DNA of 64,000 nucleotides from Flavobacterium gelatinilyticum (GCF_027111295.1 NZ_CP114287.1:620001-684000), one strand, 5' to 3'. Counted from the stretch's first letter, positions 25,882 through 35,533 are shown. The notes: generated from the letters alone by a model not told the origin. Made by a program: numbers and translations.

Positions 25882-27666
25882 ATGTTCCAAAAACAATTCG
25901 TAAAGGCAAAGAACCTCTTAATTTGGGGTCAGGAAAAATTAACCAGAAAACAGTTCATCTTCCTTTCCAGTGTCTTAATCGGAATTACTTCTGCCTTTGC
26001 CGTTATTTTTTTAAAAGCCTTTGCGCACTGGGTCTATTCACTTGCAACTTATATTAACAGTACATTAAAACTAAGTTTTATCAATAGTATTTTACCCATT
26101 ATTGGTATCCTGCTGACTGTTTTTGTTGTGAGAAGAGTATTAGGAGGAACCCTAGAAAAAGGAACTTCACAAATTTTATATATTGTTGCGAGAAAAGCCA
26201 GTATTATTCCCAAAAAACAAATGTATGCCCAGATTATCACCAGCTCACTCACTGTTGGTCTCGGGGGATCTGCCGGACTGGAAAGCCCGATTGTCATAAC
26301 AGGCGCCGCTTTTGGTTCCAACTTTGCCCAGCAGTTCAAGTTAACTTATCAGGAACGGACCTTATTGATTGGCTGCGGCGTCGCCGCCGGTATAGCAGCC
26401 GCTTTTAACGCCCCGATAGCAGGGGTCTTATTTGCCATTGAGGTATTGCTGGTTGATGTAACCATTTCTGCCTTCACCCCTATCATGATTGCAGCCGCCA
26501 CAGGTACACTGGTCTCTACAATTGTATTAAATGATGATATATTACTGGCTTTTAGGCAAAAACAAACGTTCGATTATCATAATATCCCCTTTTATGTACT
26601 AATGGGACTTTTTACCGGTTTCATCGCTGTTTTCTATGTACGGAATTTTCTAAAAACCGAGCACTATTTTGCCCATTTGAAATTTGGCATTTATAAAAAA
26701 GCACTGATCGGAGCCTGCATTTTAGGTCTTATGATTTTTATATTTCCGACCCTTTTTGGCGAAGGGTATGAAAGCATTAAAACCCTGGCTGATAAAGATC
26801 CTGGGAAGCTGCTGGAAAATACGCTCTTTGCAGATTATGCCGGTGATCATTGGGTTTTACTGGTTTTTGTGGGCTTATCAATGCTGCTCAAGGCCTTTGC
26901 TTCGGGTATTACCCTTGGAAGCGGCGGTAATGGCGGTAATTTTGCCCCTTCCCTGTTTCTGGGCTCTTACGCTGGCTATTTCTTTTCAAAATTTTTAAAT
27001 CTGACAGGCCTTACCGATTTACCGGTCAGCAATTTCACTCTTGTTGGTATGGCCGGAATCCTGAGCGGGTTATTTCACGCGCCGCTTACCGCTATTTTCC
27101 TTATTGCGGAGATCACCGGAGGATATGATCTGATGATTCCCCTTATGATAGTTGCCTCTGTGAGTTTTGCTGTTTCCAAACGTTTTGAAAAACACTCCCT
27201 GGATGTAAAGAATCTGGCCAAAAAAGGAAATGTTTTTACCAGTAACAAGGACACTAATATCCTCTGCACACTGGAAATCGAGGATCTTGTCAAAAAAGAT
27301 TACCTCACCGTGGAAGCCACTCAGTACCTTGAGAATGTAGCCGAACTTCTTGCACACTCAGACCAGGTGATTTTTGGCGTTGTCAGTGATGAAAATGATT
27401 TGGAAGGCCTCGTTTATTTCAATGATATACGGGAAGTAATTTTCGACAATCTTAAAACCAAAAATATCATTGTCAGGGATATTATGGTGCAGCCCATCCA
27501 GACAGTCCACCTCTTTGACAGCATGGAAACGGTGATGAACAAGTTTGAAAAAAGCAATAAGGTCTTCCTTCCCGTGCTGAAAAATGGCAAATATTACGGT
27601 TTTATCACCAAATCAGATGTACTGGAGTCCTACAGAAACAGGCTTAAATCCATGATTTTTGAATAA
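25882..27666 (+). CDS. ClC-type chloride channel / Cl-:H+ antiporter with CBS domains
   Basis: A 594-residue membrane protein. The ClC core (about residues 25-450) has G-S-A-G-L-E-S-P with the gating Glu134, A-A-F-N-A-P-I-A-G, and G-S-G-G-N-G-G-N-F-A-P. The retained gating glutamate suggests either a fast-gated channel or an antiporter. Two CBS domains occupy about 463-590 and usually sense nucleotides. I start at ATG 25882 because a promoter box overlaps the earlier TTG. It is followed by a DUF389 membrane protein and a convergent nhaA, so the block looks devoted to ion and pH balance. Confidence 0.9.
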   Translation: MFQKQFVKAKNLLIWGQEKLTRKQFIFLSSVLIGITSAFAVIFLKAFAHWVYSLATYINSTLKLSFINSILPIIGILLTVFVVRRVLGGTLEKGTSQILYIVARKASIIPKKQMYAQIITSSLTVGLGGSAGLESPIVITGAAFGSNFAQQFKLTYQERTLLIGCGVAAGIAAAFNAPIAGVLFAIEVLLVDVTISAFTPIMIAAATGTLVSTIVLNDDILLAFRQKQTFDYHNIPFYVLMGLFTGFIAVFYVRNFLKTEHYFAHLKFGIYKKALIGACILGLMIFIFPTLFGEGYESIKTLADKDPGKLLENTLFADYAGDHWVLLVFVGLSMLLKAFASGITLGSGGNGGNFAPSLFLGSYAGYFFSKFLNLTGLTDLPVSNFTLVGMAGILSGLFHAPLTAIFLIAEITGGYDLMIPLMIVASVSFAVSKRFEKHSLDVKNLAKKGNVFTSNKDTNILCTLEIEDLVKKDYLTVEATQYLENVAELLAHSDQVIFGVVSDENDLEGLVYFNDIREVIFDNLKTKNIIVRDIMVQPIQTVHLFDSMETVMNKFEKSNKVFLPVLKNGKYYGFITKSDVLESYRNRLKSMIFE

Positions 27667-27803
27667 AATTTTGCGTTAAATACAGCTACACTTACACCAA
27701 TTTCCATCTGTTGTCATTTACGCATTAAGCCTAATAATTACTAAAATTAGTCTTATCTTAGCTATACATGCCAAAAAAAGGTATTTAGCTACTAATTTTA
27801 TAG

Positions 27804-29117
27804 ATGATGAGAAAAATTACAGATTTACTCAACCTTCGGGACGGAGAAGATGACAGGGCAAAAACCTTAGAGGCCGTAAAGAAAAACATAACCTTCAAAG
27901 GGGCCAACCTTTGGATTCTGGCCTGCGCCATTATTGTGGCTTCGGTTGGACTGAATGTAAACTCAACGGCTGTTATCATTGGGGCCATGCTGATATCCCC
28001 TCTTATGGGACCCATTGTAGGTGCCGGGTTTGCACTGGGCATTTACGACTTTTCACTGCTTAAAAAATCCCTCAATAACCTGCTTATTGCAACAGTGGTA
28101 AGTCTGGTGGTTTCAACGTTATATTTTTACCTGAGCCCTTTCAAGGATGTACAGTCTGAACTGCTGTCCAGGACATCCCCTAATATTTATGATATCCTTA
28201 TTGCTTTTTTTGGGGGTGTCGTGGGGGTGATTGCCGTCACAAGGTCCGAAAAAGGAAATCCTATTCCCGGGGTTGCCATCGCAACGGCGCTTATGCCGCC
28301 ATTATGTACGGCTGGTTACGGTATCGCTACCGCGCAGTGGACCTTCTTCCTTGGCGCCTTTTATCTCTACTGCATCAACTGCGTATTTATAGGAATTGCC
28401 ACTTTTTTAATTATTAAATATCTTAATTATCCAGCCGTTAAACAGGTAGATGAAAAACATCAAAAACGCGTAAAATATACCATCGCTTTTTTAATTACCA
28501 TTATGCTGGTGCCCAGCAGTTATCTTGCCTACTCGCTCTACAGGGAACAGCAGTTTAAAAAAAATGTAAATCTTTTTATCGAAAGCGAGTTCAGCAATAA
28601 AGGGTATACTGTAGTTTATAAAAAAACCGATTTTAATTCCAAAAGTAAAAAACTCGAACTGGCTTTCCTATCAAAGCGTTTCTCCGCTTTAGAAATAAAA
28701 GATCTTACCAACAGGCTGAACCGCAACAAATACCTGGCCGGCACCCAGTTACAGATTCGACAGGACAGCACCGATCGTTTCAATGCTTTAAAAGGGGATA
28801 TCCTGAACCAGATCAAAAGCAGTGAAAATGAAATGAGTCTCAAGGACGTCAAGATCATGCAGCTGGAAAAAGAACTGACCAAAAACAAATTTGACAGCCG
28901 TCAGATTTTAAAAGAGACCAGGGTGTTATTTCCCGCTATAAGTTCACTCTCCATAACCAAAAGCACATTAATCAATCAGAAGGACAGCGCCACTGCCATA
29001 ACGGCTGTCATCTATGATGCCCCCAAAGACCTTAATAAGGCTGAAAATGAAAAATTACAAAAATGGCTTAATGAGAGATTATCAGTTAAAGATGTGGAAC
29101 TTTTCAGGAAGCCTTAA
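27804..29117 (+). CDS. DUF389 (TIGR00341) membrane protein
   Basis: A 437-residue protein. The first half is the DUF389 membrane domain with about six helices, including N-S-T-A-V-I-I-G-A-M-L-I-S-P-L-M-G-P and a second P-G-V-A-I-A-T-A-L-M-P-P repeat-like motif. The second half (from about residue 240) is soluble, probably periplasmic, with a coiled coil near 340-360. The role of DUF389 proteins is not settled. Its stop overlaps the nhaA stop on the opposite strand by four bases. ATG-ATG at the start leaves the first codon uncertain. Confidence 0.85.
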   Translation: MMRKITDLLNLRDGEDDRAKTLEAVKKNITFKGANLWILACAIIVASVGLNVNSTAVIIGAMLISPLMGPIVGAGFALGIYDFSLLKKSLNNLLIATVVSLVVSTLYFYLSPFKDVQSELLSRTSPNIYDILIAFFGGVVGVIAVTRSEKGNPIPGVAIATALMPPLCTAGYGIATAQWTFFLGAFYLYCINCVFIGIATFLIIKYLNYPAVKQVDEKHQKRVKYTIAFLITIMLVPSSYLAYSLYREQQFKKNVNLFIESEFSNKGYTVVYKKTDFNSKSKKLELAFLSKRFSALEIKDLTNRLNRNKYLAGTQLQIRQDSTDRFNALKGDILNQIKSSENEMSLKDVKIMQLEKELTKNKFDSRQILKETRVLFPAISSLSITKSTLINQKDSATAITAVIYDAPKDLNKAENEKLQKWLNERLSVKDVELFRKP

Positions 29118-30307
29118 TGCTCCTGAAAAGTCTTTTTTTGCTTTTTATTGTACAGACTCAAAATACAAAACCCGGAAATACCCGCTATTGTAGAGGCGAT
29201 TAATATGGCGAATTTGGCTTCATTTTGATGCAGCAGGTCTCCAAACGAGAGCAAGGCAATAAAGATGGACATCGTAAAACCGATTCCACCCAATAACCCG
29301 AGTCCCAAGACGTGGGTCCATGTAGTTGATTGGGGAAGCTGGGCAATTTTAAATTTTACCGACAACCATGACATCGCAAAGATTCCAATTGGCTTTCCTA
29401 AAAACAATCCAAGGATAATACCCAGCCCCAGATTACTGAAAAGTCCCTCTATCATCGTTGATTCAAAAGTGATATTGGTATTGACAAGGGCAAACACAGG
29501 CATAATGATAAAATTGACAGGACGCGTGAGGGCATGTTCTAATTTTTCAAGCGGCGAATCGGTATCTTCTTCATTAGTGGGCAGCGTAATGGCTACCAGT
29601 ACACCGGCAATAGTGGCATGAATGCCCGAGTGATGAATAAAATACCAGATAACAACCCCAGGAACCAGGTAAAAAAGCAGATTTTTAATCCCCATCCGAT
29701 TAAAGATAATCAGTAACACAAAAAGTGCCCCTGCATATCCTAAATAGACAAAATTCAATTCTGAGGAATAAAATATAGCAATTACCAAAATAGCAATAAG
29801 ATCATCGACAATAGCCAGGGCAGCTAAAAATATTTTAAGCCCTGAAGGGACTTTATTTCCCAAAAGGGACAAAATCCCCAGTGCGAATGCAATGTCTGTG
29901 GCCATTGGAATACCCCAGCCTTTTGAGGTATGCAGATCTCCATTATTAAAAAAGAAATAAATCAAAGCCGGAACGGCTACACCCCCTATTGCCGCTAAAA
30001 CCGGCAGGGAAGCCTGGGAAAATGAAGAGAGCTCCCCTTCAATTATTTCCCTTTTTATTTCCAATCCTACAAGCAGAAAAAAAATCGCCATAAGCCCGTC
30101 ATTGATCCACAGTAAAATGGGATATTTTAAATGCAAAGAAGATGTATTGAATCCGAGTTCTAAATTAAGGATTTCCTTAAAACCTTCCGACCACCCGGAA
30201 TTAGCGATAAAAAGCGATATAATAACACAGATTAATAATATAATGCCTCCTGCTGAAGAAGAACGGAAGAAATGAGAGAATATCTTAAGGTTTATAAGTT
30301 TTGCCAT
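29114..30307 (-). CDS. nhaA: Na+/H+ antiporter NhaA
   Basis: A 397-residue NhaA with the full set of helices. The ion-binding pair is Asp168-Asp169 in A-I-V-D-D-L (E. coli Asp163/Asp164), and the helix IV Asp138 in A-T-D-I-A matches E. coli Asp133. It extrudes Na+ in exchange for H+. The N-terminal F-F-R-S-S-S-A-G-G matches the usual NhaA start, so ATG 30307 is right. A good promoter lies so close upstream that the mRNA may lack a leader. Convergent with the DUF389 gene. Confidence 0.95.
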   Translation of the reverse strand: MAKLINLKIFSHFFRSSSAGGIILLICVIISLFIANSGWSEGFKEILNLELGFNTSSLHLKYPILLWINDGLMAIFFLLVGLEIKREIIEGELSSFSQASLPVLAAIGGVAVPALIYFFFNNGDLHTSKGWGIPMATDIAFALGILSLLGNKVPSGLKIFLAALAIVDDLIAILVIAIFYSSELNFVYLGYAGALFVLLIIFNRMGIKNLLFYLVPGVVIWYFIHHSGIHATIAGVLVAITLPTNEEDTDSPLEKLEHALTRPVNFIIMPVFALVNTNITFESTMIEGLFSNLGLGIILGLFLGKPIGIFAMSWLSVKFKIAQLPQSTTWTHVLGLGLLGGIGFTMSIFIALLSFGDLLHQNEAKFAILIASTIAGISGFCILSLYNKKQKKTFQEH

Positions 30308-30312
30308 AAATA

Positions 30313-30343
30313 CAAATTTAGCTTTTCAAAACTGTCTCTGCAA
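30313..30343 (-). promoter_or_regulatory. Promoter of nhaA (TTG-N20-TAAATTTG)
   Basis: On the minus strand TTG (30343-30341) is followed after 20 bases by TAAATTTG (30320-30313), an exact match to the flavobacterial promoter consensus. The -7 box ends only five bases before the nhaA ATG. Confidence 0.6.
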
Positions 30344-30492
30344 ATATTTAGGCTGGGCAATTCATTTTATAATTATTCTAATTTTTAGTTTTATATTAGC
30401 TCAATAAAATATTTAACAATATTAATCCGAAAGAATATAGCAATAAGGTTTAGATTTAATTTTTTTCCTAATTAAAAAGTCTGATTATAAGT

Positions 30493-30963
30493 ATGAAGAA
30501 ATATTTGATAGATACATTTATATTTAATGACACTGCCAATAAAAAACTTCTTTTGAAAATCCTGCAGTTATCCGATAAAACCGAGGCGGTTAAACTTTTT
30601 AGCCACTTAATAAATTCTCAATATAAATGGATGGCAAGAATCTTACATGATCCAAAAGCAGCACAAATGTCTTGGTGGGATCCTCTTTATTGCTTTGATG
30701 ATTTAGAAAAACAATGGAGTAAAAGTCTCGATTTATGGCTTAAATATATCGCATCGAAGACTGATGAAGAATTAAGTGATGAAGTCACATTCATTGGATT
30801 TGACAATACCAAATGGGCAGTAAGTCCAAAAGATATTGCCTTACAGTTAAACTATCATTCGATTCATCACAGGGCACAAATTCAAACGCTAATTTGCCAG
30901 CAGGGAATTGAACCCGACTTTCTGGATTACATAGGGACAAAGTATCGGAAATTAACCCCATAA
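30493..30963 (+). CDS. DinB-fold (DUF664-like) protein
   Basis: A 156-residue four-helix-bundle protein. The likely metal triad is His38 in S-H-L-I-N, His122 and His126 in N-Y-H-S-I-H-H-R. This matches DinB/YfiT-type proteins, which bind a divalent metal and in many cases act as thiol transferases or are damage-inducible; the activity here is unknown. It has no signal peptide, unlike the second DinB-fold protein encoded at 31041. It is divergent from nhaA. Confidence 0.8.
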   Translation: MKKYLIDTFIFNDTANKKLLLKILQLSDKTEAVKLFSHLINSQYKWMARILHDPKAAQMSWWDPLYCFDDLEKQWSKSLDLWLKYIASKTDEELSDEVTFIGFDNTKWAVSPKDIALQLNYHSIHHRAQIQTLICQQGIEPDFLDYIGTKYRKLTP

Positions 30964-31040
30964 AACAATTAAATTGTAAATTTAAATCATCACCAGACAA
31001 GCTGTCAATCCTAATTTAATCTGGCTTGGTTTCAGTATTA

Positions 31041-31721
31041 TTATTTCTTTGGAAAATCAATATTAGCTTTTATCTCCTCAATTTGCTGTGTATGCCTATT
31101 ACTGTGGGCCGAAATGAGCAGTATGAATTGATACGCATCATAGGTGCCGATAGGAAGCACAGATACATGGTTTCGTAAGTCTTCTCTTGTGCTTTTAACA
31201 AAAGTGATCAATTTTTCACGGTTCTCTTTAAAAGAAGCAAGCGCCTCCGCCATTGTTTTATGATTCGAATTTGCCGGTTCTAAAGCCTGGAATGTTTTTG
31301 ATTTTTGCGAGCGATCTTCCACGGCCTTGATTAATTGCTGATCCGTAAATTTAATTCCTTCTCTTTTTTCGGGGTTTGCCGGATGCTTTAATGATTCTTC
31401 GATCATCGCCCAAAGTACTTTTTCTGCAGCAGCAATATGTTTGACACAATCTTCCACACTCCATTTGTCGGCAGCAGGCTTAAATGTTGATTGTTCCCCG
31501 TTCAGGCTTTTTACTGCATCAAAAACCCCTGATTCGGTTTCTTTTAAAAATTGAACAGCATAATCCCTTTCCTGAGCCGTAAGAAGATTTTTTTCAGTTT
31601 TAACAGGTGTTGTTCTCATAGTCGTTGCTTTTATTTGATTAGCATTTATTTGCTGGGCATTACATGTATAACCGCTAAGGCTGATAAAAGCCAGTGTAAA
31701 AAAGGTAACTGTGTTTTTCAT
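31041..31721 (-). CDS. Exported DinB-fold protein
   Basis: A 226-residue protein with a signal peptide (residues 1-22, ending C-N-A-Q), so it is periplasmic or a lipoprotein. The mature part is a DinB-like helical bundle with W-S-V-E-D-C-V-K-H-I and a C-terminal S-A-H-S-N-R-H-T-Q-Q-I-E. His residues in these two motifs are the expected metal ligands. An exported DinB-fold protein is less common than a cytoplasmic one. It is divergent from a GlxA-like regulator, which may control it. Confidence 0.8.
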   Translation of the reverse strand: MKNTVTFFTLAFISLSGYTCNAQQINANQIKATTMRTTPVKTEKNLLTAQERDYAVQFLKETESGVFDAVKSLNGEQSTFKPAADKWSVEDCVKHIAAAEKVLWAMIEESLKHPANPEKREGIKFTDQQLIKAVEDRSQKSKTFQALEPANSNHKTMAEALASFKENREKLITFVKSTREDLRNHVSVLPIGTYDAYQFILLISAHSNRHTQQIEEIKANIDFPKK

Positions 31722-31815
31722 AAATTAAATATTTAGTTTTTTATAGGAACATTGAATAACAAATGTACTGTCCAAATTACGTTTTTAAAGGGTGTTATTC
31801 AGACAATTTAACGGG

Positions 31816-31846
31816 TTGATTTGGACAGCATAAAGTTTTATCTTTA
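31816..31846 (+). promoter_or_regulatory. Probable promoter of the GlxA-like regulator
   Basis: TTG at 31816-31818, 20 bases, then TATCTTTA at 31839-31846. The -7 box differs from TAnnTTTG only at the last base. The start codon follows 15 bases later. Confidence 0.4.
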
Positions 31847-31861
31847 CGCAAAGCAGTATTT

Positions 31862-32848
31862 ATGAAAAACTTAACCATACTTGTTCCTGACGGCGAAAAT
31901 AACCTGAGCAGCATTGTTGGCGCCTATAAGATTTTTACGCGGGCTAACAACTATCAGAAAGAAATTGGAAAAAGAGAAATTTTCAACATTGAACTGGCAG
32001 GGATTTCAGACGAAGTCGGGTTCTATGGCGGATTGTTTACTGCAAGACCGCACAAAAATATAGCAGAAATCAGCAAAACCGACCTTGTTATTATACCATC
32101 GTTAAACCATAATTATCAGCAGGCTATTAAAGTTAATGGCCAATTGATAGATTGGTTAGGAAAACAATATCGATATGGAGCCAGCATTGCCAGTATATGT
32201 ACCGGAGCTTACCTTTTGGCAGCATCAGGATTACTGGACGGTAAGAGTTGTTCTACCCATTGGTCAGCTGCAAATGAACTAAAGCAGCGCTATCCTAAAG
32301 TCAATCTACAAACCGATCAGCTGATCACAGATGAAAAGGGAATTTATACCAATGGCGGGGCTTATTCTTTCCTGAACCTTATCCTTTATCTGGTGGAGAA
32401 ATATTACGACAGACAAACTGCCATTTTTTGTTCCAAGGTTTTCCAGATTGATATAGGCAGGCAAAATCAGTCAACTTTTATTATTTTCGAGGGACAAAAA
32501 ACACATAGCGATGAACTGGTTAAAAAAGCACAGGTATATATGGAAAGCAAACCGGAAGAAAAGATCTCAATTGAACATCTGGCCGCCAGTCTTGCCATTG
32601 GCAGGCGCAACTTTGACCGTCGCTTTATAAAAGCTACTGGTAATACGCCAACAGAATATCTGCAAAGGATAAAAGTAGAAGCTGCTAAAAAATCTTTCGA
32701 AACAAGCCGCAGGACTATTAATGAAATTATGTACGAGGTGGGTTATTCAGACCTTAAAGCCTTCCGGGAGGTGTTTAGGAAAATTACAGGGCTGTCGCCA
32801 TTAGAATATCGGAACAAATACAATAAAGATGTAATGCAGGGCGGATAA
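31862..32848 (+). CDS. GlxA-family AraC-type transcription regulator
   Basis: A 328-residue protein with an N-terminal DJ-1/PfpI-like domain (about 1-190) and a C-terminal AraC double helix-turn-helix (about 220-320). The nucleophile-elbow motif S-I-C-T-G-A-Y-L-L-A-A-S-G-L-L is kept with its Cys. The AraC part has I-E-H-L-A-A-S-L-A-I-G-R-R-N-F-D-R-R-F and the closing G-L-S-P-L-E-Y-R motif. GlxA-type regulators usually control a nearby operon in response to a small nitrogen compound. The divergent exported DinB gene is the only near candidate. Confidence 0.88.
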   Translation: MKNLTILVPDGENNLSSIVGAYKIFTRANNYQKEIGKREIFNIELAGISDEVGFYGGLFTARPHKNIAEISKTDLVIIPSLNHNYQQAIKVNGQLIDWLGKQYRYGASIASICTGAYLLAASGLLDGKSCSTHWSAANELKQRYPKVNLQTDQLITDEKGIYTNGGAYSFLNLILYLVEKYYDRQTAIFCSKVFQIDIGRQNQSTFIIFEGQKTHSDELVKKAQVYMESKPEEKISIEHLAASLAIGRRNFDRRFIKATGNTPTEYLQRIKVEAAKKSFETSRRTINEIMYEVGYSDLKAFREVFRKITGLSPLEYRNKYNKDVMQGG

Positions 32849-33351
32849 CTCTAAATTCAACTAACTAAACTGGGTATGCTTCTTTTTGCCACAAAAAGGT
32901 AATGTTGGCTGTCTGCTTCTAATAAATCATAAAAGAAATATCTTATTTAAAATCATTTGTGAAATCAAATATTTTTTTTCAGTGCCTAGCGGGGCATCCA
33001 AACCGAAATACTAAAAAATATAGAGACATCTTCTACTTCCAGTAAGGGCCAATCTCATTTAGAAAATTATTCATCATCTCAACCATTAGTTGAATCTTAA
33101 GTTCTAATAAATGATATTAATAATTGCCGCTCGACAGAGGTTAAAAATTGACTTATTCCTGTTTATGGAAATAGAAAAAGCAACGGTGCAAGAGAAGAAC
33201 ATCCTCACAGCTTACCCCTCGAAAATTGGCATTTTGAAAGTGATACCCTTTATTTCTGCTTTTAGACTATTTACGTAAAAATAAATTACCTTTATCCGGC
33301 ATTACCACTTTATAAGAAATTAAAATTTATTTAAGCTTTAAATCCAATCCT
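32849..33351. other. Intergenic region before the ECF sigma gene
   Basis: About 500 bases. A diverged copy of the coding-like repeat lies at 32985-33065 (GGGGCATCCAAACCGAA, CTACTTCCAGTA). A half-match to the ECF promoter motif, CGTAAAAAT, is at 33274 but lacks the upstream half at 16 bases. TACCTTTA at 33287 is a weak -7 box. Confidence 0.4.
32985..33065 (-). repeat. Diverged copy of the degenerate coding-like repeat
   Basis: Shares the order and partial sequence of GCATCCAAACC, CTACTTCCAGTA and CCAATCTC with the copies at 16200 and 44226. It is the most decayed of the three. Confidence 0.4.
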
Positions 33352-33882
33352 ATGAGCCAAGAAGAATTATTGGTATTAATCCGCAAAAAAGATGAAAGAG
33401 CTTTCACCCATCTCTACGATATGTACTCAAAAAGCTTATTTTCGGTCATAAATGTTCTGGTAAAAAACCGGGAAGAAGCCGAAGATGTCCTGCAGGAAGT
33501 CTTTGTAAAAATCTGGAAGAACATCGATACATACAGCGAAAGCAAGGGCCGGTTCTACACCTGGATCCTTAATATTGCAAGGAATACATCTATTGACAAG
33601 CTGCGATCCAAAAATTTCAACAACACCCAAAAAAACCTTTCCTCGGATAATTTCGTAAATCTATTAGATGATAGCAACAAGCTCACAAACAGAATTGATT
33701 CTATAGGAATTCAGGAATTCGTAAAAAAACTGAAACCTAAATGTATCGAGATTATTGATTTGCTATTCTTTAAGGGATATACCCAACAGGAAGCATCGGA
33801 AGAGCTTGCCATGCCGCTGGGCACTATCAAAACACAAAACAGAAACTGTATCAACGATTTAAGAAATTATTTAAAGATATAA
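33352..33882 (+). CDS. ECF-family RNA polymerase sigma factor (SigK-like)
   Basis: A 176-residue ECF sigma factor. Region 2 covers about residues 20-90 with D-V-L-Q-E-V-F-V-K-I-W and Y-T-W-I-L-N-I-A-R-N. Region 4 covers about 120-172 with G-Y-T-Q-Q-E-A-S-E-E-L-A-M-P-L-G-T-I-K-T. The gene overlaps the anti-sigma gene by one base (stop TAATG), so the pair is coupled. The RskA-type partner places it with the SigK-like ECF group, which redirects RNA polymerase to envelope-related genes. Candidate targets are the genes with matching promoters at 38161, 39549, 39605 and 43378. Direct recognition of those sites is my inference. Confidence 0.9.
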   Translation: MSQEELLVLIRKKDERAFTHLYDMYSKSLFSVINVLVKNREEAEDVLQEVFVKIWKNIDTYSESKGRFYTWILNIARNTSIDKLRSKNFNNTQKNLSSDNFVNLLDDSNKLTNRIDSIGIQEFVKKLKPKCIEIIDLLFFKGYTQQEASEELAMPLGTIKTQNRNCINDLRNYLKI

Positions 33883-34670
33883 TGGAAGATAAGCAATATA
33901 TTGAATCAGGCATTTTAGAACTTTACGTTTACGGCCTGCTGACAGAAAAAGAGAACCTGGAAATTGCCGAACTGGCCAGAGAAAACCCCGAGGTTGAAAG
34001 TGAAATCATTTCTATAGAAAAAGCTGTTTCGGTCTTATCATCAAGCTTCTCACCTTTCCATTCGGTTGCCAATTTCGAGAAAACAAAAGCGCGTTTAGAG
34101 CTTAACCATGGTAAAGTTGTCAATATAAAATCACCATCAAACCGTTCGCAGTACTTGAGCTGGGCGGCTGCCGTATTACTACTCTTAGGTTTTGGATATC
34201 AGACTTTAGAACTGGCAAAATCTAAACAGGCAGTCTCTGAGGCTGGAGGCGAAAAAAATAAAATTGAAAGAGAATATGCTTTTTTAGACCAGCAGAATAA
34301 ACAGAGTGAGAAAAACCTGAGCATTGTGAGAGACATTAAAAACACAAGCGTTACTCTGGGCGGACAATCAGTATCTCCGGCATCATTTGCAAAAGTGTAC
34401 TGGAACAAAGAAACAAAAACGACTTATATCGACGCGGCAGGTCTGCCAAACCCTCCAAAAGGAATGGTTTACCAGGTTTGGTCTTTAAAACTAAGTCCGG
34501 TGCTTACACCAACAAGTATTGGTCTGCTGGATAATTTTGAAGCAAACTCTCAAAAAATCTTCGCCGTAAGCCAAACCGATTCCGCTGAGGCTTTTGGCAT
34601 CACGCTGGAACCTGCAGGGGGAAGCCTTACACCTACAATGGAGCAGCTTTATACTTTAGGAAAAGTCTAA
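33882..34670 (+). CDS. RskA-type anti-sigma factor
   Basis: A 262-residue membrane protein. The N-terminal cytoplasmic domain (1-85) begins M-E-D-K-Q-Y-I-E-S-G-I-L-E-L-Y-V-Y-G-L-L, the usual anti-sigma helical start that holds the sigma factor. One membrane helix lies at about 88-105 (W-A-A-A-V-L-L-L-L-G-F-G). A coiled coil follows, then an RskA-like periplasmic domain with V-Y-W-N, G-L-P-N-P-P-K-G-M-V-Y-Q-V-W and F-G-I-T-L-E-P-A-G-G. RskA-type factors release sigma after regulated proteolysis or a redox signal. A strong terminator follows. Confidence 0.88.
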   Translation: MEDKQYIESGILELYVYGLLTEKENLEIAELARENPEVESEIISIEKAVSVLSSSFSPFHSVANFEKTKARLELNHGKVVNIKSPSNRSQYLSWAAAVLLLLGFGYQTLELAKSKQAVSEAGGEKNKIEREYAFLDQQNKQSEKNLSIVRDIKNTSVTLGGQSVSPASFAKVYWNKETKTTYIDAAGLPNPPKGMVYQVWSLKLSPVLTPTSIGLLDNFEANSQKIFAVSQTDSAEAFGITLEPAGGSLTPTMEQLYTLGKV

Positions 34671-34689
34671 TTCTATAAAAAGTCCAAAC

Positions 34690-34728
34690 TAAAAAGCGCA
34701 TATTGATCCTATTCAATATGCGCTTTTT
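34690..34728 (+). terminator. Terminator of the sigma/anti-sigma operon
   Basis: AAAAAGCGCATATTGA pairs with TCAATATGCGCTTTTT around a short loop, starting about 20 bases after the stop. Confidence 0.85.
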
Positions 34729-35533
34729 GGGATTCAATACTATACTCTGGCGGAACTTTATCCAAACCCCTTAGTCGTAGTAAAAAAATCTAAAATCATC
34801 GTCAAATTTTGATTTGAATAGTTTCTCATGATAATAGTTTAAATTTGTGCAGCCAAAGTAGAATTTTAATGCCTGGTTTCAATAATTAGATCCTTTCGAC
34901 TGATACTTTATTTGATTAAAAAGTTTAAGCTTAAGTTTTTTTAGTGTTTAACCCTTAAAGATGCTTATAAACTGTTTTTGACTAATAATTTCAAATAATC
35001 ATCTTCCCAATCCACTTGAAAAATAAGATAAATTAAAGCTTAGCGTAAGTTAAAAGTTAACAGGATTCGAACACCAAAAATGGAATAGCCTACATCCTCC
35101 TTTTTTTTAAATTTCTATTAATTGAAATAATGAAAACCTATTAAAAATGGTTGACTATTTATCATTTATTGAATTTTCCGCTCTCATTCTCTGATTATCA
35201 ATTGTTGCTCAGCTGAGAAAGAAAATTAGTTTACTGCTCAAGCTGGCAAGCCGGCCTGCCTTTTTTAAAATGGCTTAATGATCTCAGGTTATTTATAGTA
35301 AAAAAGCTAATTATAAAATTAATTAATAATCATATAATTATCATCAAATTAATTAGTATAACTTTACCAAATGAGGAATTGATTACTCCCATGCAGAATT
35401 AAGTAAACATTTTTTGGAAGATTATGTTTATGGACAAGCCCGTCGCAGCGTGCAGCGCAGCTGACGGGTTCTATTTTTGTATCACTTGCTTCAGAACTTT
35501 GCTGTAGGTTTGAAACTGCAGCTGATTAAGCAT
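34729..35533. other. Long AT-rich gap without a gene
   Basis: About 800 bases with no credible frame. A hairpin CCCGTC / GACGGG at 35438-35476 is followed by a T-rich stretch on the plus strand, but no plus-strand gene precedes it. A short T-loop-like sequence GGATTCGAAC at 35062 has no matching tRNA arms. Confidence 0.45.

Noticed and set aside
35055..35100. A tRNA-like T-loop, GGATTCGAAC
   Set aside because: The flanking bases do not form a five-pair T-stem and no acceptor or anticodon arm can be drawn.
35438..35476. A hairpin CCCGTC/GACGGG with a T-rich tail on the plus strand
   Set aside because: No plus-strand gene precedes it, and on the minus strand, after hemA, it lacks a T-run, so I do not call it a terminator.
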